DNA of 64,000 nt, taken from the NCBI GenBank assembly GCA_026419785.1, contig JAODTK010004777.1:124001-188000 (forward strand). The letters are read 5' to 3'. Below are positions 23,821-36,080 of this stretch, in pieces (position 1 is the first letter of the stretch; each line of letters starts with the position of its first letter). The notes below the pieces were generated by a model. That model was not told the origin of the DNA. It saw only the letters and a list, made by a program, of their open reading frames with translations, and made no database searches. This DNA is from Sclerodactyla briareus (taxonomy: Eukaryota > Echinodermata > Holothuroidea > Dendrochirotida > Sclerodactylidae). Both the position numbers and the translations under genes were made by a program.

Positions 23821-23885
23821 TGCTAAAAAGTGGGGCGGCCATGGCCGCCCCGCCCGGCCACACCGCCATTGCGACGACGCGCCTG
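23821..23885 (-). mobile_element. inverted copy of the CAGGCGCGT terminus
   Basis: On the minus strand from 23885 the sequence begins CAGGCGCGTCGTCG and soon reaches GGCCGCCCCACTTTTTAGC. This matches the left end of the element at 20324 (CAGGCGCGTAGC...AAAAAAGTGGGGCGGC). It contains a perfect 20-bp palindrome, GGGGCGGCCATGGCCGCCCC, at 23832-23851. The other end of this copy was not identified. Confidence 0.45.
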
Positions 23886-24119
23886 CTCCACATAACTGGG
23901 CCACGTTAATTAGACGCACAAATGGGCTCCACCGCACAGATGTACCAAGACGAATGTACAATTATGTTTGAATATCCATACCATGAGGCCAGAAGGCAGT
24001 TTCCAACAAGTGCATATTGTGCCCCTGTAAGCAAAAAACCTTTGACCTCGATCAAACGTGTCCCGCAGTCATTAACATTGTTACTCAGTTGGTGAACGAC
24101 CATCGAAGAACGAATAATT

Positions 24120-25000
24120 GAGGACGGAAAAAAGGCAATTTCACACAGTGGCCTATTGTGTCACTTTGGTGACCTTTGACATTCACATGGTCAAAGAGGT
24201 CCCTAGGGTCGATGAACATTGAGTCCAAGTTTGGTCAACATCATTCAAGGAATGACTGTTCGGGGGTCCGTTATGCTTCTTTTTGACAGATGTTGGTTTT
24301 AACTCTGAACAGCACTATATGACCTTGCATCTCTGTGAACAAGCTGAATGGAGCATCACCCAAAGAACATTTGACACAGTTTCAAGAAAATCTAATGTAC
24401 TTTGTAAATGGAGATACATTTTGAAATTTTACACATAATGGCTTATATTGCCTTTGACTTTTGACCAATAAACATTGTTTCCAAGTTTGGTCATATCTGT
24501 CATAAAATAACTGTTGGGGGGGGGGGGGGCGAAATGAATTGTTGACACACTGGGGCCAAACGCCAATTTCACATAATGACTGTTGGTGCCCCTCTAACGA
24601 CCTTTGATCTTACTTACGGCATGGTCAAAGATGTTCCGGCAGTCAATGAACATTGTAACCTAACATCCATCAAGAATGACCAACTGAGAGTGAAAAGGCA
24701 ATTTCACACAATGGCCTATCGACTCCCTTCAATGACCTTTGGCATTGACTTTACTAAGGTCAAAGATGTCCCCTGGGCCCGATGGCAATTGTTTCCAAAC
24801 TTGAGTAACATCCACCAAAGAATGCCTGTTTGGAGGCCCTTAATACTTCTTTTCACTGAATGTTACTGTTTAAAACCTAATAACATTGCATCCAAAAATC
24901 TGCAAACGAGCTGACAAACTCACCACCCAAGAACAATTATAGCACAATTTCAAGAGAATCCAATGTTCTCTATAGAGAGATATTTTCCCTTCATTGTCCA
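24120..25000. repeat. dispersed repeat family D, tandem partial copies
   Basis: At least three partial copies of a unit with a fixed order of phrases: GGCAATTTCACA.AATGGCC, GACCTTTGACNTT, GGTCAAAGATGTCCC, AACATCCATCAAAGAATGAC, CTTCTTTTCACCAAATGTT and CAAGAAAATCCAATGTAC. The same order recurs at 49700-50190, with fragments at 31160-31260 and 34970-35170. It is non-coding and strongly diverged. A run of 14 G lies at 24516-24529. Confidence 0.8.
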
Positions 25001-26630
25001 CAAGTCAACAAGACAGCCCACAGTTCGAATGGTACAAAACACAATTATCTCCATGGGTTAACACAGGACAGCTTTACACCCAGAGTTTTCGGAACCAGAA
25101 TTTAAAGCCCTCATTGCGGGGTGGTCAATGGCGAGTTATATGGGTGATTTAATATATATGACAGATAGTGTACGTTATGTAGGAAGGACCTATCCGCTAC
25201 GTCTTCAACAAAACTACCGGTCATTGCTGGGTTGGAGAGAAGGTGCTTATATGAAATGGTGGCATACATGTCATGACTCGCATTTGTGATGGGGCATATT
25301 GTTATATTAATAAGTGTGAAACAATAAGTGTGACGAGGATTCCATCCCTGCTACTGACGACAGGGAGTTAATGGATGTTGTAGAATACACTATTAGTTAT
25401 AATAGTTATAACTTGGACCATTTTACTGCATCCATAATTTAATCCCCACCGAAGTTTGACCCCTCCCCAACTCTTCAAGTTGGTTTACAAGGCCTGCTCT
25501 TCAAACGATGCCTTTTTCGAGAGGCGGACAATTAAGTTGCCTAATAATACGAGAATATGTCGCTGTAAGCTTGGCAATGGAGAATCTGATTGAAGAAGAT
25601 TGGTGGTGAGAGGATGCCTTACCCTAAAGGGAACGCATCATCTCACCTAATGATAGGGTTCTACTTCCATTTCATAAATACCATGTTTTGTGATGTTAAG
25701 AACGAACTTAAATCATCATATCATTAAAATCTCTTTCTGAGGTGTTTAAAAGCAACCAATCAAAAAACTTGGGGATTGCTTTTTTTTTTTTTTTTTCACG
25801 TGGAAAGTAAATGTTTCGCTGACGTACATTGTCAGCCGGGAAACTCATTAGAGTTATAAAAAACAGAACTAAATCAGCTTCGTTTTGATTTTCTTACATG
25901 TAGGCCTGCTGAAAGTAATTGAAAGACAAGCTACAATTTTTTTTACTAGTGCGCCACAATGGAAAGTTTGTTCAGCCTGTAGGTGACTCCACAGCAAAGA
26001 TTATAGCGTAGGCATAGACTGTATGTAGGCTTTCAACTTAGTACTCATTTGACTGACGTGCCACAACCCTACATCTTTTTCCACAATCCAGTGATTTGAG
26101 TGAGAAAACATATGGCCAGTAACAACCTTATGCAAGTACAAGCCTAGCTAGCTATTCATTTACTCACAATTCATATTCTATACACAAATTACCATAATAT
26201 AGGTCTAAGTAAGGAGTTCGCGAATGAGATTGGGCTGGATAGTGTTTAGGCCTACTTTAATCTTGCGGCGACTGTGTAACCATAATTTGTAGATTTGTAA
26301 TGTGAATTTTTATGTCGCCTAGGCTAGAAGGCAAGCTGAGGGCCTAACGTTAGGCTAACCTAAGCCTAAGGTCGGGGCCATCACTTCAGCCTACATGGTC
26401 GCGTAACCACCGTAATCTAAACCTACACTATTACCGCCTCATAAGTCCGAGAACTTCGTTCTGTTGACGCGTGCGGTATTGTAATTCAATTCAATTCAGT
26501 TCAATTGAATGCCTTCGACTCCCGCACTGTACATACCACAAGCGCAGTCATGCATGAATAGCATGCGCCCACGTACGTACGATGTGCGTGCAAGCCTAAC
26601 GCTGTGGCAAGTCGGGGCGATTTGTGCTGT
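25001..26630. other. no gene recognised; CpG content rises after 26.37 kb
   Basis: 25.0-26.3 kb holds nothing identifiable. From about 26370 the CpG frequency is visibly higher than in the neighbours, continuing through the array at 26717-26872 to about 27000. This is consistent with a promoter or enhancer, though no gene start is visible nearby. Confidence 0.35.
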
Positions 26631-26637
26631 CCGACTT

Positions 26638-26695
26638 GTTGTTATTGTTATTGTTATTGTTATTGTTATTGTTATTGTTATTGTTATTGTTGTTG
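26638..26695. repeat. (TTATTG)n microsatellite
   Basis: About nine tandem copies of TTATTG. Confidence 0.97.
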
Positions 26696-26716
26696 TGTTT
26701 TCGTCAATATGACCTC

Positions 26717-26872
26717 GGGTCATAGGTTATAATGACGTCAGAACGATTACGTAATCGCCCGAAAAACCGGGTCATAGGTTATAATGACGTCAAAACGATT
26801 ACGTAATCGCCGGAAAATCCGGGTCAAAGGTTATAACGACGTCAGAACGATTACGTAATCGCCCGAAAATCC
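26717..26872. promoter_or_regulatory. three 52-bp tandem copies with CRE and TTACGTAA palindromes
   Basis: Three copies start at 26717, 26769 and 26821, exactly 52 bp apart, and differ at only a few positions. Each holds a CRE palindrome (TGACGTCA; the third copy has CGACGTCA). Each also holds the 14-bp palindrome CGATTACGTAATCG, whose core ATTACGTAAT is the PAR-bZIP/NFIL3/C-EBP type. The palindrome centres are 14 bp apart within each unit. At 10.4 bp per turn, 52 bp is five helical turns, so equivalent sites would face the same side of DNA. The site identities are from known bZIP consensus sequences; an enhancer role is my inference. Confidence 0.55.
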
Positions 26873-27639
26873 TCAATTTCGGCCAAAATAACGCGCCTGT
26901 CGAAATATTCAATGATTTCTTAGTCCCTTACAAGTATAGCAAGGTATTCCATGCGTTCAACGCCATCAGCGCGGCTGTAACAAAGATAAATTGGCGTTTC
27001 AAATCATTACTGTCGATCAGGCTACAAAACAATTAGAAGTGTTCCATCAAAGCTTTCCTGTGTGTTGCCACCTTAAGGGGATTTTCGGGAACCTTTCGTC
27101 CAGTAATCTAATCAATCAGCATGATGACTGAGTCTGAGGTCAACAGAGCTGGGAGTCCAGTGGAACAATTAATCCATCAACACATAGCACGGTAGCACTC
27201 TAACTCTGTGTTGCCAATCCCTATTTTAAATTATTACAGCCTCTACAGCACCTATTCATTCTCAACTACATTGCATATGATGTATTACCCAGAAAACTAC
27301 AAAACTAAGTGGCAACACACAAGTAAGTTTCAGGCCATCAGGGCCAAGTAGTCCACAGACATCTTTTCAGACAGATAATTAAGCTAAGTTTCAAAGAGGT
27401 TTTCTCTCTTTCACCTCCAATGCTTGCAGAGATGCCACACAAACAAGAAAACCAATGGCTTTGTGATTCCTTGCCATTGGGTGTTTTCCCACGACATGGG
27501 CTGATGGCATACCTCAGCAGAAGGCTTTTTGCAGTTATTGGGCACTAGATCGTTTTTCTAGGCTAGTCCATTGCTCATGAGGAGCACAATCTCAGTACGT
27601 CCCATTTTTTCAGGCATGGCTACTTGCCACAATGATGTC
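26873..27639. other. no gene recognised
   Basis: Moderately CpG-rich at first, then plain sequence. Phrases such as AGCAAGTTGGGAG-like and TCAGGCCATCAGGGCCAAG hint at more decayed repeat. Confidence 0.35.
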
Positions 27640-30600
27640 ACTAGAGGAGTTGGATGAGAATCGAGCGTACATTTCTCAAGATATTCATTTGAATGATTTG
27701 TTTCTGAGCACCTGCTCACTCATGAATATTAAGATCGGCAAAAAACAAAACAATAGGGACCATCCACTCACTATAGGTAATCCACCAACCAAAGTATGAG
27801 ACTAATCTGACCTTGCATCTTCCACTTATTGGGTTCACGAAACACTTTGAGGCTTGCTTCTAAGCGACGCCAACTCATGAATAATAATGCAATCAGCGCC
27901 AGCGACCATCTACTGACGATGGGGCATCCAACAAAGCAAGTTGGGAGACAATCGGACTACTGTTTATAAGAATTGTGGCATTTGTGCGGATGAGGATTCG
28001 CTTCATTCTAAGACTAATCATGAATATCAATGAGGTTGAGATGTCATGGTATGGCTACTTAGACGTCACTTCAGTTTCCTTGATAAAGATATTGTTGTCA
28101 GGTTGTTTAAGCAGCTGGTGAGACCTCACTGGAGTATTCTGTCCAAGTATGGAACCCATATTTCTCGAAAGACAAGCAGGTAATTGAAAACGTTCAGCGG
28201 AGGGCCACTAGATTAATTCAATCTCTCAGAGATTTGCCTTACGAAGAGAGATTAGGGCGTCTCGGTCTAATTCGATGGAACTGAGACGAATTCGTGGTGA
28301 TTTGATTCAGGTTTTAAAATTGTTCATGGTTTCGAAGGCCTTTCCTTCCACTATTTCTTTGAGTTTTCCAAAGTTACCACCAATAGGGTTCATGCCTCAA
28401 GCTTCGTGGCAAAAGATGTAGATTGGACATTCGGAATATTTCTTCTACAGAGAGTATTTATGAGTGGGATAGCCTTCCAGAAGATGTTGTTCTGTCTAAG
28501 AGTGTGAATGCATTCAAGAAAAGTCTTGATTATTTTTCAAGAATTGTGGGCGACTTCTTGAACCTCTGGGGTGTTCTTCTCTTTTGTGCTGTTGTGGATA
28601 CGGGGTCTCTCATGAGGATTTTGTCCTTCCTGACCCTTTTTCACGCAACTAAACTAAACTAAATACTTGTCACCACTCTCCAATGATGTCACCAAAGCAA
28701 GTTGGAAGAGAATCACGCATATCATTCTCAGGATATGGGCATCCGAAAGAGTACTCATTAGCCCTCCCACTTTGAATATAATGAGGTTGGCACCAAAAAC
28801 AATAGGGACCAATCACTATGGGGATCACCAACCAAAGTCTGAGACCAATCGGACCTGCGTCTTCCACTCATTGTGTTTACGAGGATTTTTTAGGATTTGG
28901 TTTAAAGCCCTTGCCCACTCATTGAATATTAACGAGATCAGCGCTAAAATAATAGGGCACAATATACTATGATGGGACATCCAAACAAGCGGTTGGAAGA
29001 GAATCGGACTATGGTTCCTAAGATATTGGCATTGAAAGATGACTTTAAGCCATTCCCAAATATATATTATTTTCAGGTATGATAATGTCATGGCATGGCT
29101 ACTTGAGACATCCCCAATGATGTCAGCAAAGCACGTTGGGAGTCAATTGAACATATGATTTCTCAACATATGAGCATGTGAAGGATTGCTTCTAAGGTCC
29201 CACCCACTCCATGAATACTAATGAGGTAGGATACGTCAGACAGGCTACTTGCACCACGATCCAATATGTCACCAAAGCAAGTTGGAAGTGCATCGGACAT
29301 ATCGTTCTCAAGATAATAAAATTGAAGGATTACTCCGAAGCCCTGCACACTATGAATATTTAAAGGTAGCATCTACTCACTATGGGTAAACAAAACCAAC
29401 CAAGATGAGACCAATTGTACTTGCGTCTTCCACTCTTGTGTTTACGAGGAATTTTTTAGGTTGACTTTAAGCCGTGCCCACTCATGAATATTAACGAGAT
29501 CCACGCTAAATATAATAGGGACAATCTAGACACATGGGCAATCAACCAACCAAGTATGAGACCAATCGGACCTGCGCTTCCCTTATCATGGTCACTAGAA
29601 AGCGTAACTCACAGACACTACAACACACACACTAGAGTGGAGTACATAGATTCCCTTTGGTTAGCGGAATTTTGAGGATTTAGCTCTAATCCCCGCCCAC
29701 TAATGGAATATTAATGAGTTAAGCGCTTAAAACAACAGAGACCATCTTACTAATGATGAGACCTCAAACAAAGCGAGTTGGAAGAGAATGGCATACGGTT
29801 TCCAAGATATGGCATTCGAAAGATTTGTTTCTAAGCCACTTGCGCCACCCCCAATGATGTTCAACAAAGTAAGTTGTGAGTCAATGGGACATAGGGTTCT
29901 CGAGATATGAGCATTGCTTCCAAGCCGCCCAATCATGAATATTAAGGAGATCAGCACCGAAAAAAATAGGGACCATCTTCTCACTATGGGTAAATCTTAC
30001 ACACCCAGTAGGAGGACAATTGAACGTGCGTTTCCCACTATCGTTGTCACAAGATATTGAGGTTATTTTTCGGTTTTGCCCGGCTTTTAAGGCCCTCCCA
30101 GCTCATGAATAATTAATGAGAACGGACCACCAAAAACAATAGGGACCGTTACTCATCATGGGTCATCACCACCAAGTATGAGATCAATCGGACTCATGTC
30201 TTCCACTTATGGTGTACACAAGCAAACATCCGTGGATGTTAGTGACGATTTAGGCCCGCCTCCATAAACTAATAATGCGCTTGCATCAAAGTATACAACA
30301 CACAAACCTGACCTCATGCCAAATACACATAAAGTAAGTTACCAAATATAAACCATACGTTGTGGAGATAATGAAATTTTTGGAATTTCTACCCATCCAA
30401 CTCAATTAATATTAATGAGATAGGCACCACAAACAATAGGGACTTTCTACTCATCGGGGTGTCGAACAACCGAGTATGATCTCAATTAGACTGGGGTCTT
30501 CCTCTATCGTGTTCACAAGCCAAAATCTGGGAAATTACGATTTTGGCCCCGCCGCATGGAATATTCATGAGTTGCCTCGAAGTGTACCTAACACATAAAC

Positions 30601-30800
30601 CTGACTCATGCCAATCACACTAAATCAAGTTTGAGCAGAATCCGACAAACGGTTGTGGAGATATTGACATTTGAACTTTTTCATTATTTTTTAGCTCCGC
30701 CCACTCATAAATATATGAAAATGGCACAAAGCCAAAGGGACGTCTACTAATCATGGGTCATCCCCACCCAAGTATGCATCAATGACCTTGCGTGCTTCCA
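27640..30800. repeat. long-period degenerate array 1 (about 300 bp, with half-units)
   Basis: Recurrent blocks in fixed order: AACAATAGGGACCATCTACT, CACTATGGGTAA, CCAACCAAGTATGAGACCAA, CTTCCACTCATTGTGTT, GCCCGCCCACTCATGAATAT and TAATGAGATCAGC. The AATAGGG core lies near 27752, 28799, 28949, 29513, 29965, 30137, 30430 and 30730; the last three are 293 and 300 bp apart. Other units use CCAATGATGTCACCAAAGCA. Divergence is high. A LINE is inserted at 28085-28665. Non-coding. Confidence 0.8.
28085..28668 (+). mobile_element. 3' end of a CR1/L2-like LINE, nested in array 1
   Basis: Translated in shifting frames, this is the C-terminus of a CR1-type reverse transcriptase. It starts with LFKQLVRPH and then GPLD/RRATRLIQSLRDLPYEER at about 28200. 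LGRLGLIR, RRIRGDLIQ and FKIVHGFEGLSF follow at about 28260-28350. A clean frame encodes LDIRN...YEWDSLPEDVVLSKSVNAF at 28423-28530. It ends in an ACTAA-repeat tail near 28648-28662. Array phrases flank it on both sides (GGCTACTT before, CACC..CCAATGATGTCACC after). It is 5'-truncated and frame-broken. Confidence 0.88.
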
Positions 30801-32580
30801 CTTATAGTTGTTACTACATAGATTCCCTTTGCCTTGACCAAGGAATCAAGCAAATGGGGTAGGACCTGGCAGACTCCTAGACTGAATTGACTGCCACCTA
30901 GCAAATCTTGCAGGTCCTGAAAACCACGAGCCTAGACATGACCTTCGCTTGGGGGTCGACAGAACAGATATCCTTCAACACCAAAGAAAGACTATGGGAA
31001 AAATATCAAAGAATCATGGGTGAATGCCAAATATAGCATAAAGTACCGCAAAATTACCGCATTGACGGCAATAAATTCTGCTATAAACGCTATAAGACGC
31101 ATGCACAAGGAAACATAAGAAGGCAATTAGAAAACATTACAATGACTGTTTATAAGCAGACGCATTTTTAGATTTACACATAATGGACCAGGGGGCCCCT
31201 TAATGACCTTCGACCGGGCCTTAATGTGGACAAGGATGTCCCACTTACCCAAAAGATCCAAAAAAGACGGAGCCTTCGAGAGCAAAAAAAGCGAAAGTTT
31301 ACAGATTTCACTGTTTGAACATCCAACCTCAACGAGATTGAATCGAAATCTGAAAGTAGCACCCACTCAAGGAAAATGATGCATATTTTTCAAGACAAGG
31401 CGATGCCCCCAGTGTCTAGCCGGGTTGCGCGACTCCGTGATGTCTTCTTTAGTCACCATGAACCAATACAAGGCATTCCAATGTTACTTTAAGATCCCAA
31501 TTACTTCTTAAATATTTAATCATTCATTGCCATCATTGACTTACACCCCTTGTTCCTACACTTGTACCCTCCATATAAACCAATACTTACTGAGGTAATA
31601 TCCCTTCAGATTACTGCTATGTCCCAAAACAATGCAATGGACCCAAAATCTAATGAAGTGTATCCTCATAACATCAAAGAGTATGACCTTTATACATCTA
31701 CTACTTCCATCAACTCCTAGGCGTGCACACCACCCCTCTCAAGCCCTGTCTAGAGGTGGAATAAGCCATCTAATTAGGCTTCCCTGGCAGGAGTCATGCA
31801 GGCCCTACTGGCTGAAGCTATGACTATATAAGCGACACAAGGGAGTTACCTCCCTCCCGCATCCCCAACACAGAGCTATGCAGGTGACACCTGACACCAT
31901 TCATGTTTGAATAGGTGCCTGGGGGAAGTAAGTAAACAAATGACTGAGTGTTACACTTTATATGGGCAGTGTAGGGGGCCAAGAATGAGGTTATGACAGG
32001 CTGATGTGAACCTCAAGGTAAAAATGCAGGAGGTTGACAAATAAATGAAATCCTGTCTGTCACAGCTGGGAATACTGTAGGATGAATGGAAATAACCTGC
32101 TGAGGGGTTGAAATGAGTAAAAAATTTGTATTGATGAGGGCTATAATAATTAGTGATTCAGCCTCCTTGCTGGTCAGCTAGGGGCCCCAAGACTAAACCC
32201 TTCTTAAAGGTTTAGCGTACAGTCTCTGCCGAGCTGTTGCAGTAAAATGTTATTATTTGAAAGTTTTTGGGACATAGTGACTTGAAGGACCTTTGAATGA
32301 CCATACAGTTTTGTATGAAAAATTTACCCTTGATCATATGCAGGATGTCCCGAAAGTAGTTATATAACACCACAGTACTACAATGATTGCAGAAAATGTA
32401 AGATTGGCAGTTTTCTTGACCTACGAATGACATTTGATGCATGACGGTTTTATGCAAAGGCTTGCGCTCAATGTGATGCACCAAGCCCCAAAGCAGTATG
32501 TCATCCAAGGTACACACACCCTATGCTATAGCCCAAAAAGGTTATTATTAAAATCAACTTTTAGCCCTTGCAACTTTAAG
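30801..32580. other. mixed old repeat; no gene
   Basis: Contains a fragment of family D at 31160-31260 and other TGACCTT-rich sequence. No exon or RNA gene is supported. Confidence 0.4.
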
Positions 32581-32589
32581 ACCAGGTAT

Positions 32590-34500
32590 CAGATTGGAGC
32601 GGGTAGTTGGTTCGTCTATGTAGAAGATATAGAACTATCACAGATCCAGAAAATCGACACCAGTTTTATTTCTTTGGCCGTTAAACTCTCAAAATAAGCA
32701 CATTTTTCTTAAAATTACTTTGACCTTTTGACCGTGTATAAGGATGTTGTTTGATTACTGACCCCAAAAATTCCCATGACCAATCTCTACGAACACCCTC
32801 ACTGCACTCATTCCAATTGTACTGTGCCATTCAACACAATTCAAAAAATGTGTAATTTGCCAAATTATTCAAATTAAAGGACCTTAAGGGACCTTGACAC
32901 TGTGTTTTTAAATTAATCAGGATCAAAGGTGTAACCATCTCCACCAAGTTCATGAGGATTCACAATGAACACGCCTAATGTTATGCGAAAAAGCTATTAA
33001 ATTAAATTTGACCTCTTTGTAACTACCAAGTGGTCCGATCGAAGCGGTTCCTCCATAAGCCACACAAAGGTCTATCACTATCAAAAAATACCAGTTTTTT
33101 TTTTTTTCGCGTAACTCCTTAAATAAGCACATTCATAAGGAGCAACCCTGAACCACATGACCACCGACAGGTCAAATTGAGGCGTCAGAGGTCACACACA
33201 TGCAGGTCAACAATTTTATGACAATGGTGACCTTCCAGCCGTCACAGATATATTCAATTTTCCGATATGGCCAGAAAACAGTTTTGACCCAAAGTGACCT
33301 GAAATGACCTTTAATGTACATGCAGTTTTGATGAAAATCGTAACTCTCACTGTGATACATCCACTCCAGGAGCATTGACATTCGGATGAACAGCCAGTGC
33401 TATTGGCAAAAAGTACTATAATCAGGTTTTTTACCCATACGTGACTTTTGATGACCTGCAATGACATGACAAGTTTTATAAAAATTGTTACTATCCATGG
33501 ATGATCCACTACCTAGAAGCATCTTGCTTCAATGACACGCTAATGTTAGTGGGAAAAAGCTATTAAATTAAACTTGACCCCTTGAACTACCAAAGTATGC
33601 GTCCGATCGAAGCGGGGAGTGGTTTTCATCCTATGAAGCACACAAAGACGTCTATCACATATCCAAAAATAACCAGTTTCTTTTTTTGCCCGTAACTCCT
33701 CAAATAAGCACCATGTATTCAAGACCGGAACCTTTTAACCAATGACCCACCCGACAGAGGCAAATTGAGGTCAGAGGTCACACACATGCAGGTCAACCAT
33801 TATTATGACAATAGGTGAACCTTCCAGCTTCACAATATTCCATTCTACGATTATGGCCAGAAAAAGAGTTTTTGACCCTTGAAGTGACTTATGGAATGAC
33901 ATCTTTAATGAAATGGCAGTTTTTATGAAAATTGGAACCTCCTGTGTGATAATCGACTCCTAGATCATTTTTGCATTCTGTGAACATGCCCAGTGCTACT
34001 GTCAAAAAGTACTAAATCCAGTTTTTGACCCCTAAGGGACCTTTGATGACCTTCAGTGACATGGCGGTTTTCATAAAAATTGTATTACAGGTGATTCATC
34101 CACTCCTAGAAGCATATTTGCATTCCAATGAAAACCCCCCAATGTTATTGCGGAAAAAGCTATAATTAAACTTTGACCCCTTGTACATCCCAAAGTTGCG
34201 TCCGATAGAGCGGGGAGTTGGTCTCCTCCATTAAACACACAAAGGTATATCACTATCCAAAATAACCAGTTTTATTTTGTGGCCTGTACCTCCTTAAATA
34301 AGCACATTTATTCCAAGACTCAAACCTTACTACAGACACCCGACAGAGTCAAATTGAGGGGCAGAGGTCCAACATGCAGATCAACACTTATATTCACAGG
34401 TGAACCTGCCAGCCTATCACAGACATTCATTCTCGATTATGCAACAGAAAACGTTTTTGACCCCTAAGGGACCTTGAATGACAGAGTTAACATAAAATGA
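32590..34500. repeat. long-period array 2 (about 590 bp, about 3.5 copies)
   Basis: The marker CAAATTGAGG.CAGAGGTCA occurs at 33172, 33758 and 34349 (spacing 586 and 591). The marker CCAGTTT...CCGTAACTCCT.AAATAAGCAC occurs at 32667, 33089, 33675 and 34268 (422, 586, 593; the first gap implies a deletion). Other shared phrases are GTCCGATCGAAGCGGGGAG and CACACATGCAGGTCAAC. The unit is non-coding and rich in TGACCT half-sites. Confidence 0.88.
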
Positions 34501-34899
34501 CCTCTGGGGCCCCCTCGTCGTACTGTAAATTCATTGGGACTATATGATAAACCATCTCCACCAAGTTCGTCAAAATCCAACAAAACTTCGAAAATATCGC
34601 AGAAAGTTATGCCCAAATTAGACTACTAATTAGCATATATCATGCCAGGAATCTGACCAATTCGTGTACTCTTCATAGTTGTTATATACCGAACGCATCA
34701 CCATTGCATTTACCGATCAAGAGATACTGTAACAAGCTTCCGGGCCAATTTTCATGTAAATATGCAAATTTATGCAAATGAGAATGGTCCTTTGGGCCGA
34801 AAAGTGGATTCACATCTGCAACTTTTCACCGAGCACCTCCACAAGAAGTCCCAGCATGATAGCTTCCACGGTTCAGGAGATATCTAACCGCTCATACGG

Positions 34900-35010
34900 A
34901 CAGAACAGACGGAAGACAGACAGACAGACGGACAGAACCACACAACAAAGTGACCACTTATGTTCTTCTTGAACAAAGGTCAGGCGAGACAAAATCTTAT
35001 GCACTTTGTA
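34900..35010. repeat. GACA/GACGG run plus conserved element tail
   Basis: A (GACA)n-type run at 34911-34938 is followed by GTGACCACTTATGTTCTTCTT and GGTCAGGCGAGACAAAAT. The same tail closes the repeats at 35990-36080 and 60640-60735, marking the end of a dispersed repeat. Confidence 0.65.
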
Positions 35011-35639
35011 GAGGAAAAACATTTCGAAATTTTGCACAATTGGCCCATGTGCCCTTTACAGACCTTTGACCTTGACTTTCTTGGAGGTCAAGAGTCCAGC
35101 TGCCTGATTGAAGATTGTCCAAGTTTTGTCAACACAATCCAAGACCGAGCAAACACAGGCCAAACGATGGATGGAAGTTCTGGGACTGGAAGTTTTCTTG
35201 AAGTTCCTGGAAAAATTCAACGACGAAATTTGAAATTTCGCATTAATATGCAAATAAGATGACTTAATTAGAATATTTTACACCATGAAATCTAATCAGT
35301 TCATCTACCTTATGTCTGCATCTGTGGAAGTTTGGGACTGAAGGTCGGACAATATTCACGAGGTTTGGTGAAAACTCAACGAATTTGACGACCTAATTAG
35401 CATATTTACGCTAAAAATCTAATCATTTCATGTACTTATATCTGCATCTATGATGCCAAACCAAGTGACTATAGCTTCTACAGTTAATCCGTAATCTTGC
35501 TAACGAGCCTAAACAATAAATTACTTAAAATAGGCTAATTACCAACTTAGTGACTTTTGTGCCAAAATCTAATCAGATCTTGTTCACCCATACTACATAC
35601 AAAATTCAATCAAATCCTCCTTACCTTTTCAGAGAAACC

Positions 35640-36080
35640 CTGCTAAAGAGAAAACTGGAACACATCACATACTTTTCTATGGGTGGAAAACTAGGTAGTC
35701 TATTTTTTACCTACCCAAACGAGGAAACCTACTTATTTCCTATCCAATGCGTATACCTATCCGATAGGCCAGGAGATACGACCCTTTACATGGTCACCCA
35801 GGTAATGCTAGTTGCTCAAATTGATCCAAGGGCACATTTCCTCGAGAGCGGATGGTGCAGAGAGTGCCCTCAATACCTATCTCTATTTCTACTACCCGAT
35901 ATATTCCTCGTTTGTGTCGGTGCTACCTCGATTGGCAGGTGTAAAAACCTTATGTTACCTCAGTTTCCACCATTTACAAACCCATACACACACTGACACA
36001 CATATATCAGAACACACACACAACAAGTGATCGCTAAGTCCTCTTTCCTGAACTTGTTCAGGCGAGACGAGAATCTAGAT
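35640..36080 (+). repeat. dispersed repeat family E, copy 1
   Basis: Shares ordered blocks with 60290-60740: CCAGGAGATACGACNCTTTA, CTCAAATTGATNCAA.GCACA, GAGAGNGCCCTCAATACCTA, TATTCCTCGTTTGT, GTAAAACCTTATGT-like and CACCATTTACAAACC. The tail has CA-rich sequence, then a GTTCAGGCGAGAC-type end. The 148-codon open frame over this region is a by-product; the other copy does not keep it. Confidence 0.75.

Noticed and set aside
26496-26723. Ile/Thr and Val/Ile repeat frames that look like membrane spans
   Set aside because: Read-through of the (TTATTG)n microsatellite.
35550-35996. 148-codon plus-strand frame
   Set aside because: It covers repeat family E, and the second copy at 60.3-60.7 kb does not keep the frame.
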